From Treponema vincentii (lineage in GTDB: Bacteria; Spirochaetota; Spirochaetia; Treponematales; Treponemataceae): a stretch of DNA of 64,000 bases. The notes beneath the pieces are model-generated. The model was not told where the DNA came from and did not search any database. It worked only from the letters and a program-made list of their open reading frames with translations. The position numbers and the translations under genes were made by a program. The DNA lies in contig NZ_CP048020.1 in assembly GCF_010365865.1 (NCBI RefSeq), forward strand, positions 372,001-436,000, read 5' to 3'. This document shows, piece by piece, positions 7,919 to 16,836 of this stretch; position 1 is the stretch's first letter, and every line of letters starts with the position of its first letter.

Positions 7919-8649
7919 ATCGATTCCCGGCGTTTAAGGCGCTTTTTAACAAGGAACTACATACCCTCATATACAGCCCCGCGCTCTATGCGGCGGCGCT
8001 CGTGCTTTACCTCGGAGCGGCGCTCCCGTTCGTGGGTTCAGGCTACTGGTTTTCGGCGGGGCTATCGGACTTCCGCGCTTTTTTCCTCAATCTGCCGTTC
8101 CTGTTCTGTATTGTCATTCCTCTGCTTGCGATGAACAGCTGGGCTGATGAAAAAAAGCACGGCACCGACCGACTCCTTGCCGCCTATCCGGTGGATAAAC
8201 GCCTGCTTGCCGCGGCAAAATACGCAGCCCTGCTCGTCTGTTTTGCAGGAGCCGCCACGCTTACGATGGTGATTCCGCTTTCGGTTATTCCGCTTGTCTA
8301 TTTTGATTTTTTTCCGTTTTTTCTCTCATATTGCGCTGTCCTCTTCTTCGGCGCAGCCTTTACCGCATGGTCGCTCGCACTTTCAAATATCTCTGCGCAC
8401 ACTGCCGTCAGTTTTTTGCTCAGCTTTTTTACCGGTATCTTTTTTACCGCAAGCCACGTCTTAGCTCAAGTTTTGCCGCTCCCGTCAGCCATTGTAAAAA
8501 TACTACACTATTGCTCTTTTACGCTTCATTTTGAATCGGCTGCGCGCGGTATTTTCGACACTCGTGATTTCTTCTTCTATATACTGCTCATCGTCGCGGC
8601 GCAGGGGCTTTCGGTTTTTTTACTGTACGTTCAGGAGGAAAGCCGATGA
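7915..8649 (+). CDS. ABC-2 permease, GldF-like
   Basis: A 244-residue membrane protein with six predicted membrane segments, starting MNRFPAFKALFNKELHTLIYSP, the usual 'KEL..yf.SP' opening of ABC-2 permeases. The segment AMNSWADEKKHGTDRLLAAYPV matches the conserved 'E.k.gT.e.Ll..Pv' element between the second and third helices. It overlaps both neighbours by 4 bp (ATGA), so translation of the operon is coupled. It forms the membrane channel for the ATPase encoded upstream. Confidence 0.85.
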   Translation: MNRFPAFKALFNKELHTLIYSPALYAAALVLYLGAALPFVGSGYWFSAGLSDFRAFFLNLPFLFCIVIPLLAMNSWADEKKHGTDRLLAAYPVDKRLLAAAKYAALLVCFAGAATLTMVIPLSVIPLVYFDFFPFFLSYCAVLFFGAAFTAWSLALSNISAHTAVSFLLSFFTGIFFTASHVLAQVLPLPSAIVKILHYCSFTLHFESAARGIFDTRDFFFYILLIVAAQGLSVFLLYVQEESR

Positions 8650-10214
8650 ACACAAAATCGATAAGCATAAAGATGCGCAGCGTAAAAGAGTATCGTATTC
8701 AAGCCCTGCTGTTGGGCGCCATCGTCGTAACGGCAGCGCTGCTCTCACAGCGGTTCTATGCCCGGCTTGATATGACACAACAGCGCACCTATTCGCTTTC
8801 AGCCTATACCCGATCGATACTGAACGGCCTCGAAGGGACGGTAACAATCACGTGGTTCCGCTCGTACAATATTGACGGGTTCCTGCCGTCGCTTCAATAT
8901 GTTGAAGACATCCTTGCAGAATATCAGCGTACTGCGGACGGACGCTGTCTCGTGCGATACAAGGATACGGAGAAGCTTTCCCCGCAGCAGCTGAATCAGC
9001 TCGGCATTGTCGCTCGGCAAATTGAACGGAACAGCAATAATACGCAGGTACTGCAAAACCTCTATTCGGGATTGCTGTGCGAGTACCGCGGGGAAAGCCG
9101 CGTTATTCCGTTCCTCTCCGATATCTACACCCTTGAAGCTGATATTGCGCGTTTTATTACCGAGATGAATCAGGATGCGCAGGGGCGAAAACTCGACCGC
9201 TCCGTTTATGTTGCGTTTCCCGAAGGCGGTGCAGAAAACGGCGCAACGGGTAATTATAAATATGTGTTGCCGTGGCTTGAGTATGCGGGGTTTGTACCGA
9301 TTACGTTGACCAAGCCTTATCCGGAGCTGCACCCCGAAATTCCGCTATTGGTAATCGGCTCTTCCTACTTTGATGCCGATATGCTGACGGCTGTTGATAC
9401 CTTCATTAACAGGCACGGTTCCGCCGTCTTTTTTGTGTCCGCAAACACCGTGGATATCGGCGGCAGCTGGGAGGCAACACCCAAAAAAGATGACGGACTG
9501 CTTGAACTGCTCGCTCGCTCCGGCTTTGCGGTGCAGACTAATCTTGTGATGGATCCCGTGAACTTCCGCATGACATTACCGGCCGCCGACGGCTCTCGGT
9601 ATGAGCATATCAACTACCCGTTTTGGGTTCAGGTGTTCCGGCAAGAGGCGGAAGCGATTCCTCCGTTGCTATCTGCGGCAAAGCCCGCGCAGTTTTTCTG
9701 GCCGTCGGAGCTGGTGTGTACCGCCGCGCGGGGAAAGACGCCGCTTCCACTGCTTGTTTCAAGCAACAAGTCGGCGCTGCAACTGCCGCCGTATAACACC
9801 GACCCGCACGGAACTCAGCTTACAGCCGCCGCGAACGGCGAACACGCAGCCTATCCGCTTGCAGCTTTCAGCGAGCGGGGCGTCAATGCGGTGAGCGGTA
9901 TCAGCGGCGCAGACAATGCGCGGCTTTTGGTGGTTGCGGATGAGTATTGCGTGAGTTCCGCCGTAGAATACACAAATTCCGATGCGAATTTGGACTTTAT
10001 GGTGAATACCGTGTACTGGATTGCGCGGCAGGATGCGCTTTTACAGCTAAAAAACAAACAGCCGGCAGTTTTGCCCTTCCGCTACTTTGAAAGCGATGCG
10101 GCGTTTAACCGCATTATCGCCGCCGCCCGTATCCTTAACCTTGTGCTGGTACCCATGCTGATTATCGGTGCAGGCGCCGCGCTATACATCCTCCGGCGGA
10201 GGAACCACGCATGA
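8646..10214 (+). CDS. GldG-like auxiliary ABC protein (extracytoplasmic domain between two membrane helices)
   Basis: A 522-residue protein. An N-terminal helix (about residues 18-35) is followed by TQQRTYSLSAYTRSILNGLEGTVTITWF, the pattern of the GldG/ABC_transp_aux family ('yslS..t..il..L...v.v..f'). A large extracytoplasmic domain follows, with a C-terminal helix near residues 494-513 and the positive tail LRRRNHA. It probably acts with the permease as a periplasmic partner. It overlaps the genes on both sides by 4 bp. Confidence 0.82.
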   Translation: MNTKSISIKMRSVKEYRIQALLLGAIVVTAALLSQRFYARLDMTQQRTYSLSAYTRSILNGLEGTVTITWFRSYNIDGFLPSLQYVEDILAEYQRTADGRCLVRYKDTEKLSPQQLNQLGIVARQIERNSNNTQVLQNLYSGLLCEYRGESRVIPFLSDIYTLEADIARFITEMNQDAQGRKLDRSVYVAFPEGGAENGATGNYKYVLPWLEYAGFVPITLTKPYPELHPEIPLLVIGSSYFDADMLTAVDTFINRHGSAVFFVSANTVDIGGSWEATPKKDDGLLELLARSGFAVQTNLVMDPVNFRMTLPAADGSRYEHINYPFWVQVFRQEAEAIPPLLSAAKPAQFFWPSELVCTAARGKTPLPLLVSSNKSALQLPPYNTDPHGTQLTAAANGEHAAYPLAAFSERGVNAVSGISGADNARLLVVADEYCVSSAVEYTNSDANLDFMVNTVYWIARQDALLQLKNKQPAVLPFRYFESDAAFNRIIAAARILNLVLVPMLIIGAGAALYILRRRNHA

Positions 10215-11101
10215 AAAAAGAAACAAAGGTTCTGTTTATCATCCTCTGCGTGCTGCTCTGTTGCTATGCGCTGAGCTTCTTATACCGGCCTTCCCGGGCG
10301 GGCATTTTTTCGAGCAGCTTGATGCATGAACCGGATATCCGCGAGGTTGCGGAAATCCGGTTTTCCATTCCGACAAGGGCTGAACCGGTAGAGATGGGCG
10401 AAATAACGCTGATTAAAGACGGCGCCCGCTTTTATCTCCGCACCGGAAACGGCAGCTATCCGGTCAGGCAGGAAATTATCGATCGTTTTTTTTCGCTGCT
10501 CGGCGCCGGACGATCCTTTCTCCCCATATCGGCACGTCCGCAGGATTATCCCGATTACGAAATCGATGACGGACACGCTTCGCGTATTGTCTTTGTGCGG
10601 AAGGATAAAACCATTCTTTCGGAACTCTTTTTCGGAATGACCGATGCGGCCGGCGCTGGTCGGTATGTGCGGACGGGAACAAGCGTCAAGGTGTTTTTAA
10701 TCGATAATGCGTTTGAACCTTTTTTAACGGTCGCCGCTCCGTTCTGGCTCGACTTACAGATATACGCGGCACTTTTCCGCGGCACGGGCATCCAAGGCTT
10801 GGAGTATGGAAATCACAGCGTAATCAGAACGGAAGCGAACGGTGCTGCGTTCCGTGCATTGGAAAGCTTTTTAGAAAAATTCTCCTGTATCGACATATAC
10901 AGCGCGCCGCCATTGCAAAGTCCTCAAACCGCATGGGTGCGTTTAGCGCTCGGCAACGGCACGGAGCTGCACTTTTCGTTTACGCCCCTGCAAAGCGGCG
11001 ACTATGTATTCTTCGACAGCCGCAACTCAAATGCCTACCTCATCAGCGGATATACCTGTGAACAGCTGCTCCGGCATATCGATGCGGTATGTAATTCATA
11101 A
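10211..11101 (+). CDS. DUF4340-type periplasmic/membrane-anchored protein of Gld operon
   Basis: A 296-residue protein with one N-terminal membrane anchor (VLFIILCVLLCCYALSFLY). The fold pattern of DUF4340 is visible as repeated units such as EITLIKDGARFYLRTGNGSYPV and RYVRTGTSVKVFLIDNAFEPFL (residue-like 'yvr..g...v.lv'). Such genes commonly end GldA-F-G operons. It overlaps the upstream gene by 4 bp. Function unknown. Confidence 0.75.
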   Translation: MKKETKVLFIILCVLLCCYALSFLYRPSRAGIFSSSLMHEPDIREVAEIRFSIPTRAEPVEMGEITLIKDGARFYLRTGNGSYPVRQEIIDRFFSLLGAGRSFLPISARPQDYPDYEIDDGHASRIVFVRKDKTILSELFFGMTDAAGAGRYVRTGTSVKVFLIDNAFEPFLTVAAPFWLDLQIYAALFRGTGIQGLEYGNHSVIRTEANGAAFRALESFLEKFSCIDIYSAPPLQSPQTAWVRLALGNGTELHFSFTPLQSGDYVFFDSRNSNAYLISGYTCEQLLRHIDAVCNS

Positions 11102-11151
11102 TGGGGATAGAAACTAAGGATTGGATAAAACGCCGTTATGGTGGAGTTTCT

Positions 11152-13386
11152 CTAAAGGGAAACACTCATGTATACGACGGTGCGGGTATACACGGCAGGT
11201 TTTCTACACCGCTGTTCCAGCTGCTGAATGATTTTTTCGAGGGAACCTTCCTCCGAAACAAAAGCGCTGCGGATTGCCGTGCCGTATTCGGATTCTGCCG
11301 AGAACCATCGTCCGAGTTCGGCCTGTGTTACCAGCCGCTTTTCTTGATAGTCTACCTTTTTCAGCAGCTGTATGCGGTAGCCTGCTTTTTCGGCGATGTC
11401 TACAACGGTGTTCTCCGTCCATGCGATGTGTTTATTTCGGCTGTCGGAAAAAAATGCGGCTTCGGCAGCCGAAAAACGATTTACGGATTCGTCAGACGGG
11501 AGCAGTGCCGACAGCCGGAGTCCCTGTTGCGGAAGCGCGAATGCAAAAATGATACGCGCACCGGTGGCATGTTCTTGCGCGATACGGGAAAAGAAAGCGG
11601 TAAAACCGTCCGCAGTCGCAGCGGGGTTATACGAAAGCACAACATCAAAGGCCAGCTCGGGAAAAAGAGCCTTACTATCTGACGGAGCGGATAGGTTTTC
11701 ATCGAGCTGAGTAGCGGCAGGTATTTTTTCTCTAGGGTGGGTACAGGCTGGAAGCACGGTCATAATCGGATGGTCTAAAAATTCAAAGGTTTCCGCGTAC
11801 CGCTGTGCGGATTGCAAGGCTTCTTGGTGTTCAAAGATTCCTGCGGTACATCCGTTAAGGGTGATACGGGTACTCGGCCACAGCAAAGGCCCCCCGTCAG
11901 CCCGGTACACCAGCACACGGTCATCGGCGGACAGATTTGCTAACTTGATAAGGGTGTCCCGTATCTGCTCCAGTATTTCGGCGCTGCTGCCTTCCGTCCG
12001 TGCCTGCCAATCCTCAACCGTAAAGGCATCCTTCTTTCCCTCGGCAGCCTCGTGTATTGCAGCCAGCTGGGTTTCCCGCTTTGCCAGTACCTCGTTCCGT
12101 ATCTTTTCTTCATAGCCGGTGTATCCGGGGGTGTAAAACACCCTGCCGATCAGTTCGTCGGGCAAGTACTGCTGTGCAATCCAGTGGTCGCGGTAGGCAT
12201 GGGGATACAGGTACCCTTCTCCGTGCCTGAGCGATTCTCCATCGCGGTTTGCATCTTTCAAGTGATTCGGCACCTCGGTCTGTTCCTTTTCTACCGCCTT
12301 AAGGGCATCAAAAAAACCGAGCGAGCTGTTCGATTTAGGGCATGTCGCAAGATACAACGCAGCATGGGTCAGATGATACCTACCCTCCGGCAAACCGATA
12401 CGGTCAAAAGCTGCCGCTGCGCTCGTAACGACAGTCAGTGCATAGGGATCGGCAAGTCCGATATCCTCGCAAGCGGAAATAAGCATACGCCGAAAGATAA
12501 AGTGAGGGGACTCCCCTGCCCGCACCATTCGGGCAAGCCAGTAAAGAGCAGCATCGGGATCACTCCCTCGGATTGATTTTATAAAAGCACTGATGATATC
12601 GTAGTGGTAATCGCCGTCCTTATCGTAGAGTACCGCTTTTTGCTGGATACTTTCCTCAGCGGCCTGCATATCGATGATGATTTCCGTACCGGCAGGCGGC
12701 GGCCAGTGTTCGGTAGATGTCTCAACGGCTAGCTCAAGAGCGTTTAAGAGACTGCGGGCATCACCTGCAGCGGTTTCGACAAGATGCTCCAATGCGCCTT
12801 CGGTAAAAGAGACCTTCCATTTTCCGTAGCCCCGCTCCGTATCCTGCAAGCACCGTTCCACAGTCCGGTACAGGTCGGCATCGGTGAGCGCCTTGAGCTG
12901 AAATACCCGACTGCGGCTCACTAAGGCTTTATTCACTTCAAAAAAAGGATTTTCGGTTGTCGCGCCGATAAAGATAACGGTTCCGTTTTCCACCCACGGC
13001 AGCAAAGCATCCTGTTGGGCGCGGTTCCATCGGTGTACTTCATCGACAAAAAGAATGGTCGGTTTTCCGTAGAGTTTTTTATATTGCTCCGCCGATGCAA
13101 TCGCATCGCGTATCTGCTGCACGCCTGCAAGGACGGCGTTTAAACTTAAAAAATTACTTTTGGTATGATTGGCAATAACTTGAGCAAGGGTGGTTTTTCC
13201 CGTCCCTGGCGGCCGGAAAAAGATAACGGACGAGAGCCTATCCGCTTGGATTGCTCTTCTTAAAAGCCTCCCTTTCCCAACAATGTGTTCCTGCCCGATA
13301 TATTCGTCAAGACTGCGGGGGCGCATTCGTGCAGCAAGCGGAAGCCGTTCCGCCGCCGCTGCTGTCTCGAATAAATCTTTATTCAC
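11152..13386 (-). CDS. rarA: RarA/MgsA-type AAA+ ATPase with long C-terminal extension
   Basis: Replication-associated recombination ATPase that acts at stalled forks with the clamp-loader type AAA+ fold. Residues 1-430 cover the family: RPRSLDEYIGQEHIVG, sensor/box elements ATTENPFFEVN and SRSRVFQL, and the C-terminal MgsA helices (YWLARMVRAGESPHFIFRRM, HLKDANRD, YLYPHAY). The P-loop is RPPGTGKT instead of GPPGTGKT (Arg58, codon 13213-13215), unusual in a key Gly. Walker B is LFVDEVHRWN. Beyond residue 430 there are about 310 extra residues not found in standard RarA. Part of this (FDVVLSYNPAATADGFTAFFSRIAQ, GARIIFAFALPQ) looks like a degenerate class I methyltransferase-type domain. It overlaps the lipoprotein gene by 8 bp. 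Confidence 0.87.
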   Translation of the reverse strand: MNKDLFETAAAAERLPLAARMRPRSLDEYIGQEHIVGKGRLLRRAIQADRLSSVIFFRPPGTGKTTLAQVIANHTKSNFLSLNAVLAGVQQIRDAIASAEQYKKLYGKPTILFVDEVHRWNRAQQDALLPWVENGTVIFIGATTENPFFEVNKALVSRSRVFQLKALTDADLYRTVERCLQDTERGYGKWKVSFTEGALEHLVETAAGDARSLLNALELAVETSTEHWPPPAGTEIIIDMQAAEESIQQKAVLYDKDGDYHYDIISAFIKSIRGSDPDAALYWLARMVRAGESPHFIFRRMLISACEDIGLADPYALTVVTSAAAAFDRIGLPEGRYHLTHAALYLATCPKSNSSLGFFDALKAVEKEQTEVPNHLKDANRDGESLRHGEGYLYPHAYRDHWIAQQYLPDELIGRVFYTPGYTGYEEKIRNEVLAKRETQLAAIHEAAEGKKDAFTVEDWQARTEGSSAEILEQIRDTLIKLANLSADDRVLVYRADGGPLLWPSTRITLNGCTAGIFEHQEALQSAQRYAETFEFLDHPIMTVLPACTHPREKIPAATQLDENLSAPSDSKALFPELAFDVVLSYNPAATADGFTAFFSRIAQEHATGARIIFAFALPQQGLRLSALLPSDESVNRFSAAEAAFFSDSRNKHIAWTENTVVDIAEKAGYRIQLLKKVDYQEKRLVTQAELGRWFSAESEYGTAIRSAFVSEEGSLEKIIQQLEQRCRKPAVYTRTVVYMSVSL

Positions 13387-14419
13387 GGTTCCATTCTATT
13401 TGACCGGGATTGTAGAAGCCCCATAAACCGGTATATCTCGTATTGGGATCGTTTATACCGGCATAGATGACATAACCGGTACTGCTATCAAACGCATAAA
13501 TAGGATTAATCACATATTTTCCAACGCTGTTGTTATATTGAAGAATATTCCCCGGCGGGACGGAAGAATCTGCGGAACCCGCTTTAATCGGTTGTGCACC
13601 CGCAAGAGTAGGCGCATCGCCGGCAAGCTTAATTTCTCCATATCCCTTTATACCGCTGCTGATCAGTACTAAGTGCTTATTTTCCAAATAGGTAATACTT
13701 TGAGGGCTGCTTACTCCGTGTACAATATTTGTCCAAGTCGAAGTATTGCCGTTATAACAGTACAATTTCGTGTTGTCAACAACAAAGACGGAGGAGTCTG
13801 TAGGTCCTTCACAAATACCCTTTAGTCCCGAAGAAGGACTACCAGGTATCTTTGTCCTGTCCTTCTTGTAAAGACCATCTTCCAATAAGCAGTATAAACC
13901 GGCTGCACCGACCGGCGCCTTGTCGGTAGGCGACGTCCATGGAGCCGATAACGTACCATGTTCAATGGTTCTTATCGTATAGGTTGTCGCATTACCGCTC
14001 TTTCCCGATTCGATTGCAAAAACAAGCCGCGATCCGAAAACAGCCTGCGCCGTTAGTCCGGACGCCTTAGTCCAAGATTTAGTTCCCGTGTCGTAGTAAT
14101 GAATTGCAAAGGTATCGCTTTGTTCAAATGCGGCATAGAGGTCGGGGCCATCGACAGCAAGCCCTGTACACAGACCTGAGGGACAACCCTTCATCTCCGA
14201 CCACTTTCCTGTTTTTCCCTTTTCCTTGTACCATATTTTTCCGTTTGAAGCATATAACGTATCGCCAATCTTAACTATTCCGCGGACGCGACCTTTAACG
14301 GTAGCTGGGTTGAGTTTTACTTCCTGCTCTATTGCAGCGAATATCGGCGGGTTTTTACATGCTGATAACACGATTACAAGAGAAACCGCGAGGGTAGCGG
14401 CAAATAGTATTTTTTTCAT
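13379..14419 (-). CDS. Lipoprotein, repeated beta-strand units, function unknown
   Basis: A 346-residue protein with a lipoprotein signal peptide and lipobox (LVIVLSAC, Cys21). The rest is a run of roughly 45-residue beta-rich units (GIVKIGDTLYASNGKIWYKE, GLAVDGPDLYAAFEQSDTF, GAAGLYCLLEDGLYKKDRTK, and so on) that look like blades of a propeller. It lies 14 bp after a predicted outer-membrane barrel gene and overlaps rarA by 8 bp. A surface or periplasmic role is inferred; no enzyme motif is visible. Confidence 0.72.
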   Translation of the reverse strand: MKKILFAATLAVSLVIVLSACKNPPIFAAIEQEVKLNPATVKGRVRGIVKIGDTLYASNGKIWYKEKGKTGKWSEMKGCPSGLCTGLAVDGPDLYAAFEQSDTFAIHYYDTGTKSWTKASGLTAQAVFGSRLVFAIESGKSGNATTYTIRTIEHGTLSAPWTSPTDKAPVGAAGLYCLLEDGLYKKDRTKIPGSPSSGLKGICEGPTDSSVFVVDNTKLYCYNGNTSTWTNIVHGVSSPQSITYLENKHLVLISSGIKGYGEIKLAGDAPTLAGAQPIKAGSADSSVPPGNILQYNNSVGKYVINPIYAFDSSTGYVIYAGINDPNTRYTGLWGFYNPGQIEWNRE

Positions 14420-14433
14420 AGTTCTGTTCCTTT

Positions 14434-15075
14434 TTAGAAGTGATACCGGGCTGCAAAGCCGATATTCAAGAAATTGCCCGTACGATTAAAGCTTGAATCT
14501 TTATACCATTGCGGAACTATATCCCATGATAATTCGCCGCCGAACGACCATTCGGGGGAATACTGATAGAAAACGCCGGCTTGCGGTCTAAAGAACAAGC
14601 TGAAATACCGCGTACCGTTATAGGATTGAAAATCGCCGCCGATCCCGAACGTGAGCGGAATACGGAATTTTTCGATTGCAAAAGTGTATCCTGAATTGAT
14701 GGTAAAGGGAATGGCAAAATAGAGATTGCTGCCGCGCGTTAAATGAAAGGTAAAAGCAACATCACCGCCGATGGAAACTCCTTTCGTCAGATAATGAGTA
14801 TAACCGAGGAAGATGCTGCCGCCCGGATAAATCTTGGGGTTAATCGCAAACTTATTCGGCGAGGTATTAAAAAGCGGTATCCCCAGCTGTAAACCCATGC
14901 GGATAAACTGATCGCCCTTCCGAATAGGTTCATAAACATACGCAGCAATAGGGGCTTGCGCAGACGGCGTTTCCGGTTCTTGAGTTTCGGCAGCTTCTTG
15001 CGCAAAGGTATTCCATATCAAAATAGAAAAAAAGAAAAATAACCAACAACGTTTCATAAAGGAATTCAACTCCAT
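14434..15075 (-). CDS. Predicted 8-stranded outer-membrane beta-barrel protein
   Basis: A 213-residue protein with a signal peptide (WLFFFFSILIWNTFAQ) followed by a short Glu/Pro/Ala-rich stretch, then alternating amphipathic strands (FIRMGLQLGIPLF, GGSIFLGYTHYL, GGDVAFTFHL, FRPQAGVFYQY, GGELSWDIVPQW). It ends in a typical barrel terminus, NIGFAARYHF, with a C-terminal Phe. Start may be ATG 15075 or ATG 15057 (MKRCW...); the second gives a better signal peptide. An OmpW-like spirochaete surface protein is likely. Same strand as, and 14 bp from, the lipoprotein gene. Confidence 0.74.
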   Translation of the reverse strand: MELNSFMKRCWLFFFFSILIWNTFAQEAAETQEPETPSAQAPIAAYVYEPIRKGDQFIRMGLQLGIPLFNTSPNKFAINPKIYPGGSIFLGYTHYLTKGVSIGGDVAFTFHLTRGSNLYFAIPFTINSGYTFAIEKFRIPLTFGIGGDFQSYNGTRYFSLFFRPQAGVFYQYSPEWSFGGELSWDIVPQWYKDSSFNRTGNFLNIGFAARYHF

Positions 15076-15194
15076 CTCATTTTATAGGATTGGGCATCTC
15101 TAAAAACTCAAGTATAGATTTGTAGAAGATCCCAATAAAACAATATCAAAATTATCTCGTAAAGTATTTCTAAACAATCACCCTGTACCATAAG

Positions 15195-15770
15195 TTACAG
15201 AAGTGCCGGTGTCAGCCATGCAACGTCCCATGCATAGAGCGCTAATGCAATCAACCCCATACTGATTAGTAATAGCGGGGCATTTTTCCATTGCGCGCTG
15301 ACATTGCTTTCCTCAACCCTCCGTCTGACAGCGCAGAGCACAAACGACCAAACAAGCATACTTACTAAGGCGCTCACCAGAATAGCAATCAGTTCGATAT
15401 AGGTGAAAGCCTGATAGAGGGCAAAGATAACGGTACCGCCCGAAAACAAGCGTTCCCGTATCAGCCGACTTTCAGAATGTTTAAAAAATATTCGGTGTAC
15501 GGCCAGATCGCACAGATATACGATTATCAATGCGGCAATCGGCGTTATACTTACGATATCGAGCGGTAATAAAATAGAAAATTCAAGCAGCCAGCTGAGT
15601 GATGCAGAAATGAGCATCACCGCGCCGTCCCGTAGAATAAACGGAATCACTACGCGGGTTGAACGCGCATTCATCGAAAGGCGTTCCAAACCGATGCCTT
15701 GTAAAAAAATTAAAGAAGCGGGGAGGGTATAAAAAAAGATTATAGATACGATAAACATATGCCTTCTCAC
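15195..15770 (-). CDS. rnfA: Rnf complex membrane subunit A-like (divergent)
   Basis: A 191-residue protein with six membrane segments, the size and topology of RnfA/NqrE. Sequence is divergent (FLQGIGLERLSMNAR recalls the 'GlC..lgvs' start only weakly), so the call leans on topology and on being the last gene of the rnf operon, 2 bp after the RnfE-like gene. Subunits A and E form a symmetric pair that carries the membrane iron centre in Rnf/Nqr complexes; the usual Cys residues are not obvious here. Confidence 0.68.
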   Translation of the reverse strand: MRRHMFIVSIIFFYTLPASLIFLQGIGLERLSMNARSTRVVIPFILRDGAVMLISASLSWLLEFSILLPLDIVSITPIAALIIVYLCDLAVHRIFFKHSESRLIRERLFSGGTVIFALYQAFTYIELIAILVSALVSMLVWSFVLCAVRRRVEESNVSAQWKNAPLLLISMGLIALALYAWDVAWLTPALL

Positions 15771-15772
15771 TA

Positions 15773-16366
15773 CTATCGATTCCGATGCATTTCATCGGTT
15801 TGGAAGGGTAACAACTCACCTTTGTGGAAGCTGAGGAAAAGCCAGAGTGCAACACCGAGCATCATAAGAACGCCGGCGCTGCTCCCCAAAAACTTAAGCG
15901 GTAAAGGGAACGGGATAAGCGTAATACTGAATAAGCCGGAGCGAGCAGGTAAAGAAACCGTACCGAACACCACGAGTTCCCGCAATATCGAAATAACCGC
16001 TAAGAGAATTGAATAGAGTATCGGCATTTCAAACGGATATTGGCTTGAATCATACATACCGATGCTGATAATCAGTATATACGAAAACCCAACCATATAT
16101 ATGTATCTTTCGAGGCTAATTGCCATCACGGGAAAAATTGCCCCTACGATTTGCGCATATAATGCTGTCGCAAGAATAATATCAAGGAAGAGTATAATCT
16201 GAGAAAATTTATCAATTTTAAAATAAGCGATAAGCATCTTACTTACTATTCCGACCGCCAAAAGAAGCCAAAATTCCGCAATAAAGATCAGACCTTCAGC
16301 AAAATGAGCTACGAGAGGGATGACCGGACATAAACCTAAAAAAAAGACAACCGATTTATTGACCAT
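15773..16366 (-). CDS. rnfE: Rnf complex membrane subunit E-like
   Basis: A 197-residue protein with six membrane segments. The N-terminal SVVFFLGLCPVIPLVAHFAEGLIF corresponds to the conserved RnfE/NqrD 'LGlCPlLAvt' element with its membrane Cys. It lies 2 bp from both neighbouring genes. In the Rnf complex, E and A bind the intramembrane Fe-S cluster and take part in coupling electron flow to Na+ or H+ transport. Confidence 0.75.
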   Translation of the reverse strand: MVNKSVVFFLGLCPVIPLVAHFAEGLIFIAEFWLLLAVGIVSKMLIAYFKIDKFSQIILFLDIILATALYAQIVGAIFPVMAISLERYIYMVGFSYILIISIGMYDSSQYPFEMPILYSILLAVISILRELVVFGTVSLPARSGLFSITLIPFPLPLKFLGSSAGVLMMLGVALWLFLSFHKGELLPFQTDEMHRNR

Positions 16367-16368
16367 AA

Positions 16369-16836
16369 TTATCGCTCCTGCTTCTTCATTAGCGTGCCGA
16401 TTTTATTCCGATGTATTGCAATAGCTGATTGCGTTATCCCGTAACTCTCCGCCTGCTCCGGAAGAGCATCAACCCCTGCAAGTCCACAGAATACACAGCC
16501 GCTCGAGCGTTCATAAAAAAAGACGGCAGGATAAACGCCGTACTTGCCTGTTATCGGAAGCATAAATACTAACGCCTCATGTCCGGAGTATGTTGCGGAC
16601 AATACGGCTCTAAATGGCAAGCCGGATAATCTTGAATTATCCTGTCCTAAGATAATTATTTGCTGCCCTTTAAAGCCGGGATATGCCCGGCAAAGCTTTT
16701 CTGCAGCGGCGGTCAAACATAAGGCATCCGCTTTTTTCCGTAGATATGACAGCCCAAAAAATGAGGCTAAGAATACAAGCACAATTCCGGCAAGTGCAGC
16801 ATATTTTTTTAAAAGGTGTTTTGCAGCATCGGTCAT
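16369..16836 (-). CDS. rnfG: Rnf complex FMN-binding subunit G-like (degenerate flavinylation motif)
   Basis: A 155-residue protein with one N-terminal membrane anchor (LAGIVLVFLASFFGLSYL) followed by a compact extracytoplasmic domain. RnfG normally carries FMN on Thr in an SGATxTS motif near its end. Here the matching place reads SYGITQSAIAIH, keeping the Thr but not the Ser-Gly-Ala. The protein is shorter than usual RnfG. It overlaps rnfD by 4 bp and precedes the RnfE-like gene by 2 bp, which supports the identity more than the sequence does. Confidence 0.68.
   Translation of the reverse strand: MTDAAKHLLKKYAALAGIVLVFLASFFGLSYLRKKADALCLTAAAEKLCRAYPGFKGQQIIILGQDNSRLSGLPFRAVLSATYSGHEALVFMLPITGKYGVYPAVFFYERSSGCVFCGLAGVDALPEQAESYGITQSAIAIHRNKIGTLMKKQER

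Noticed and set aside
11101-11682. 193-codon open frame on the plus strand opposite rarA
   Set aside because: It lies wholly opposite a well-conserved RarA gene, is rich in Arg, Cys and Gly from reverse-frame codons and resembles no family.
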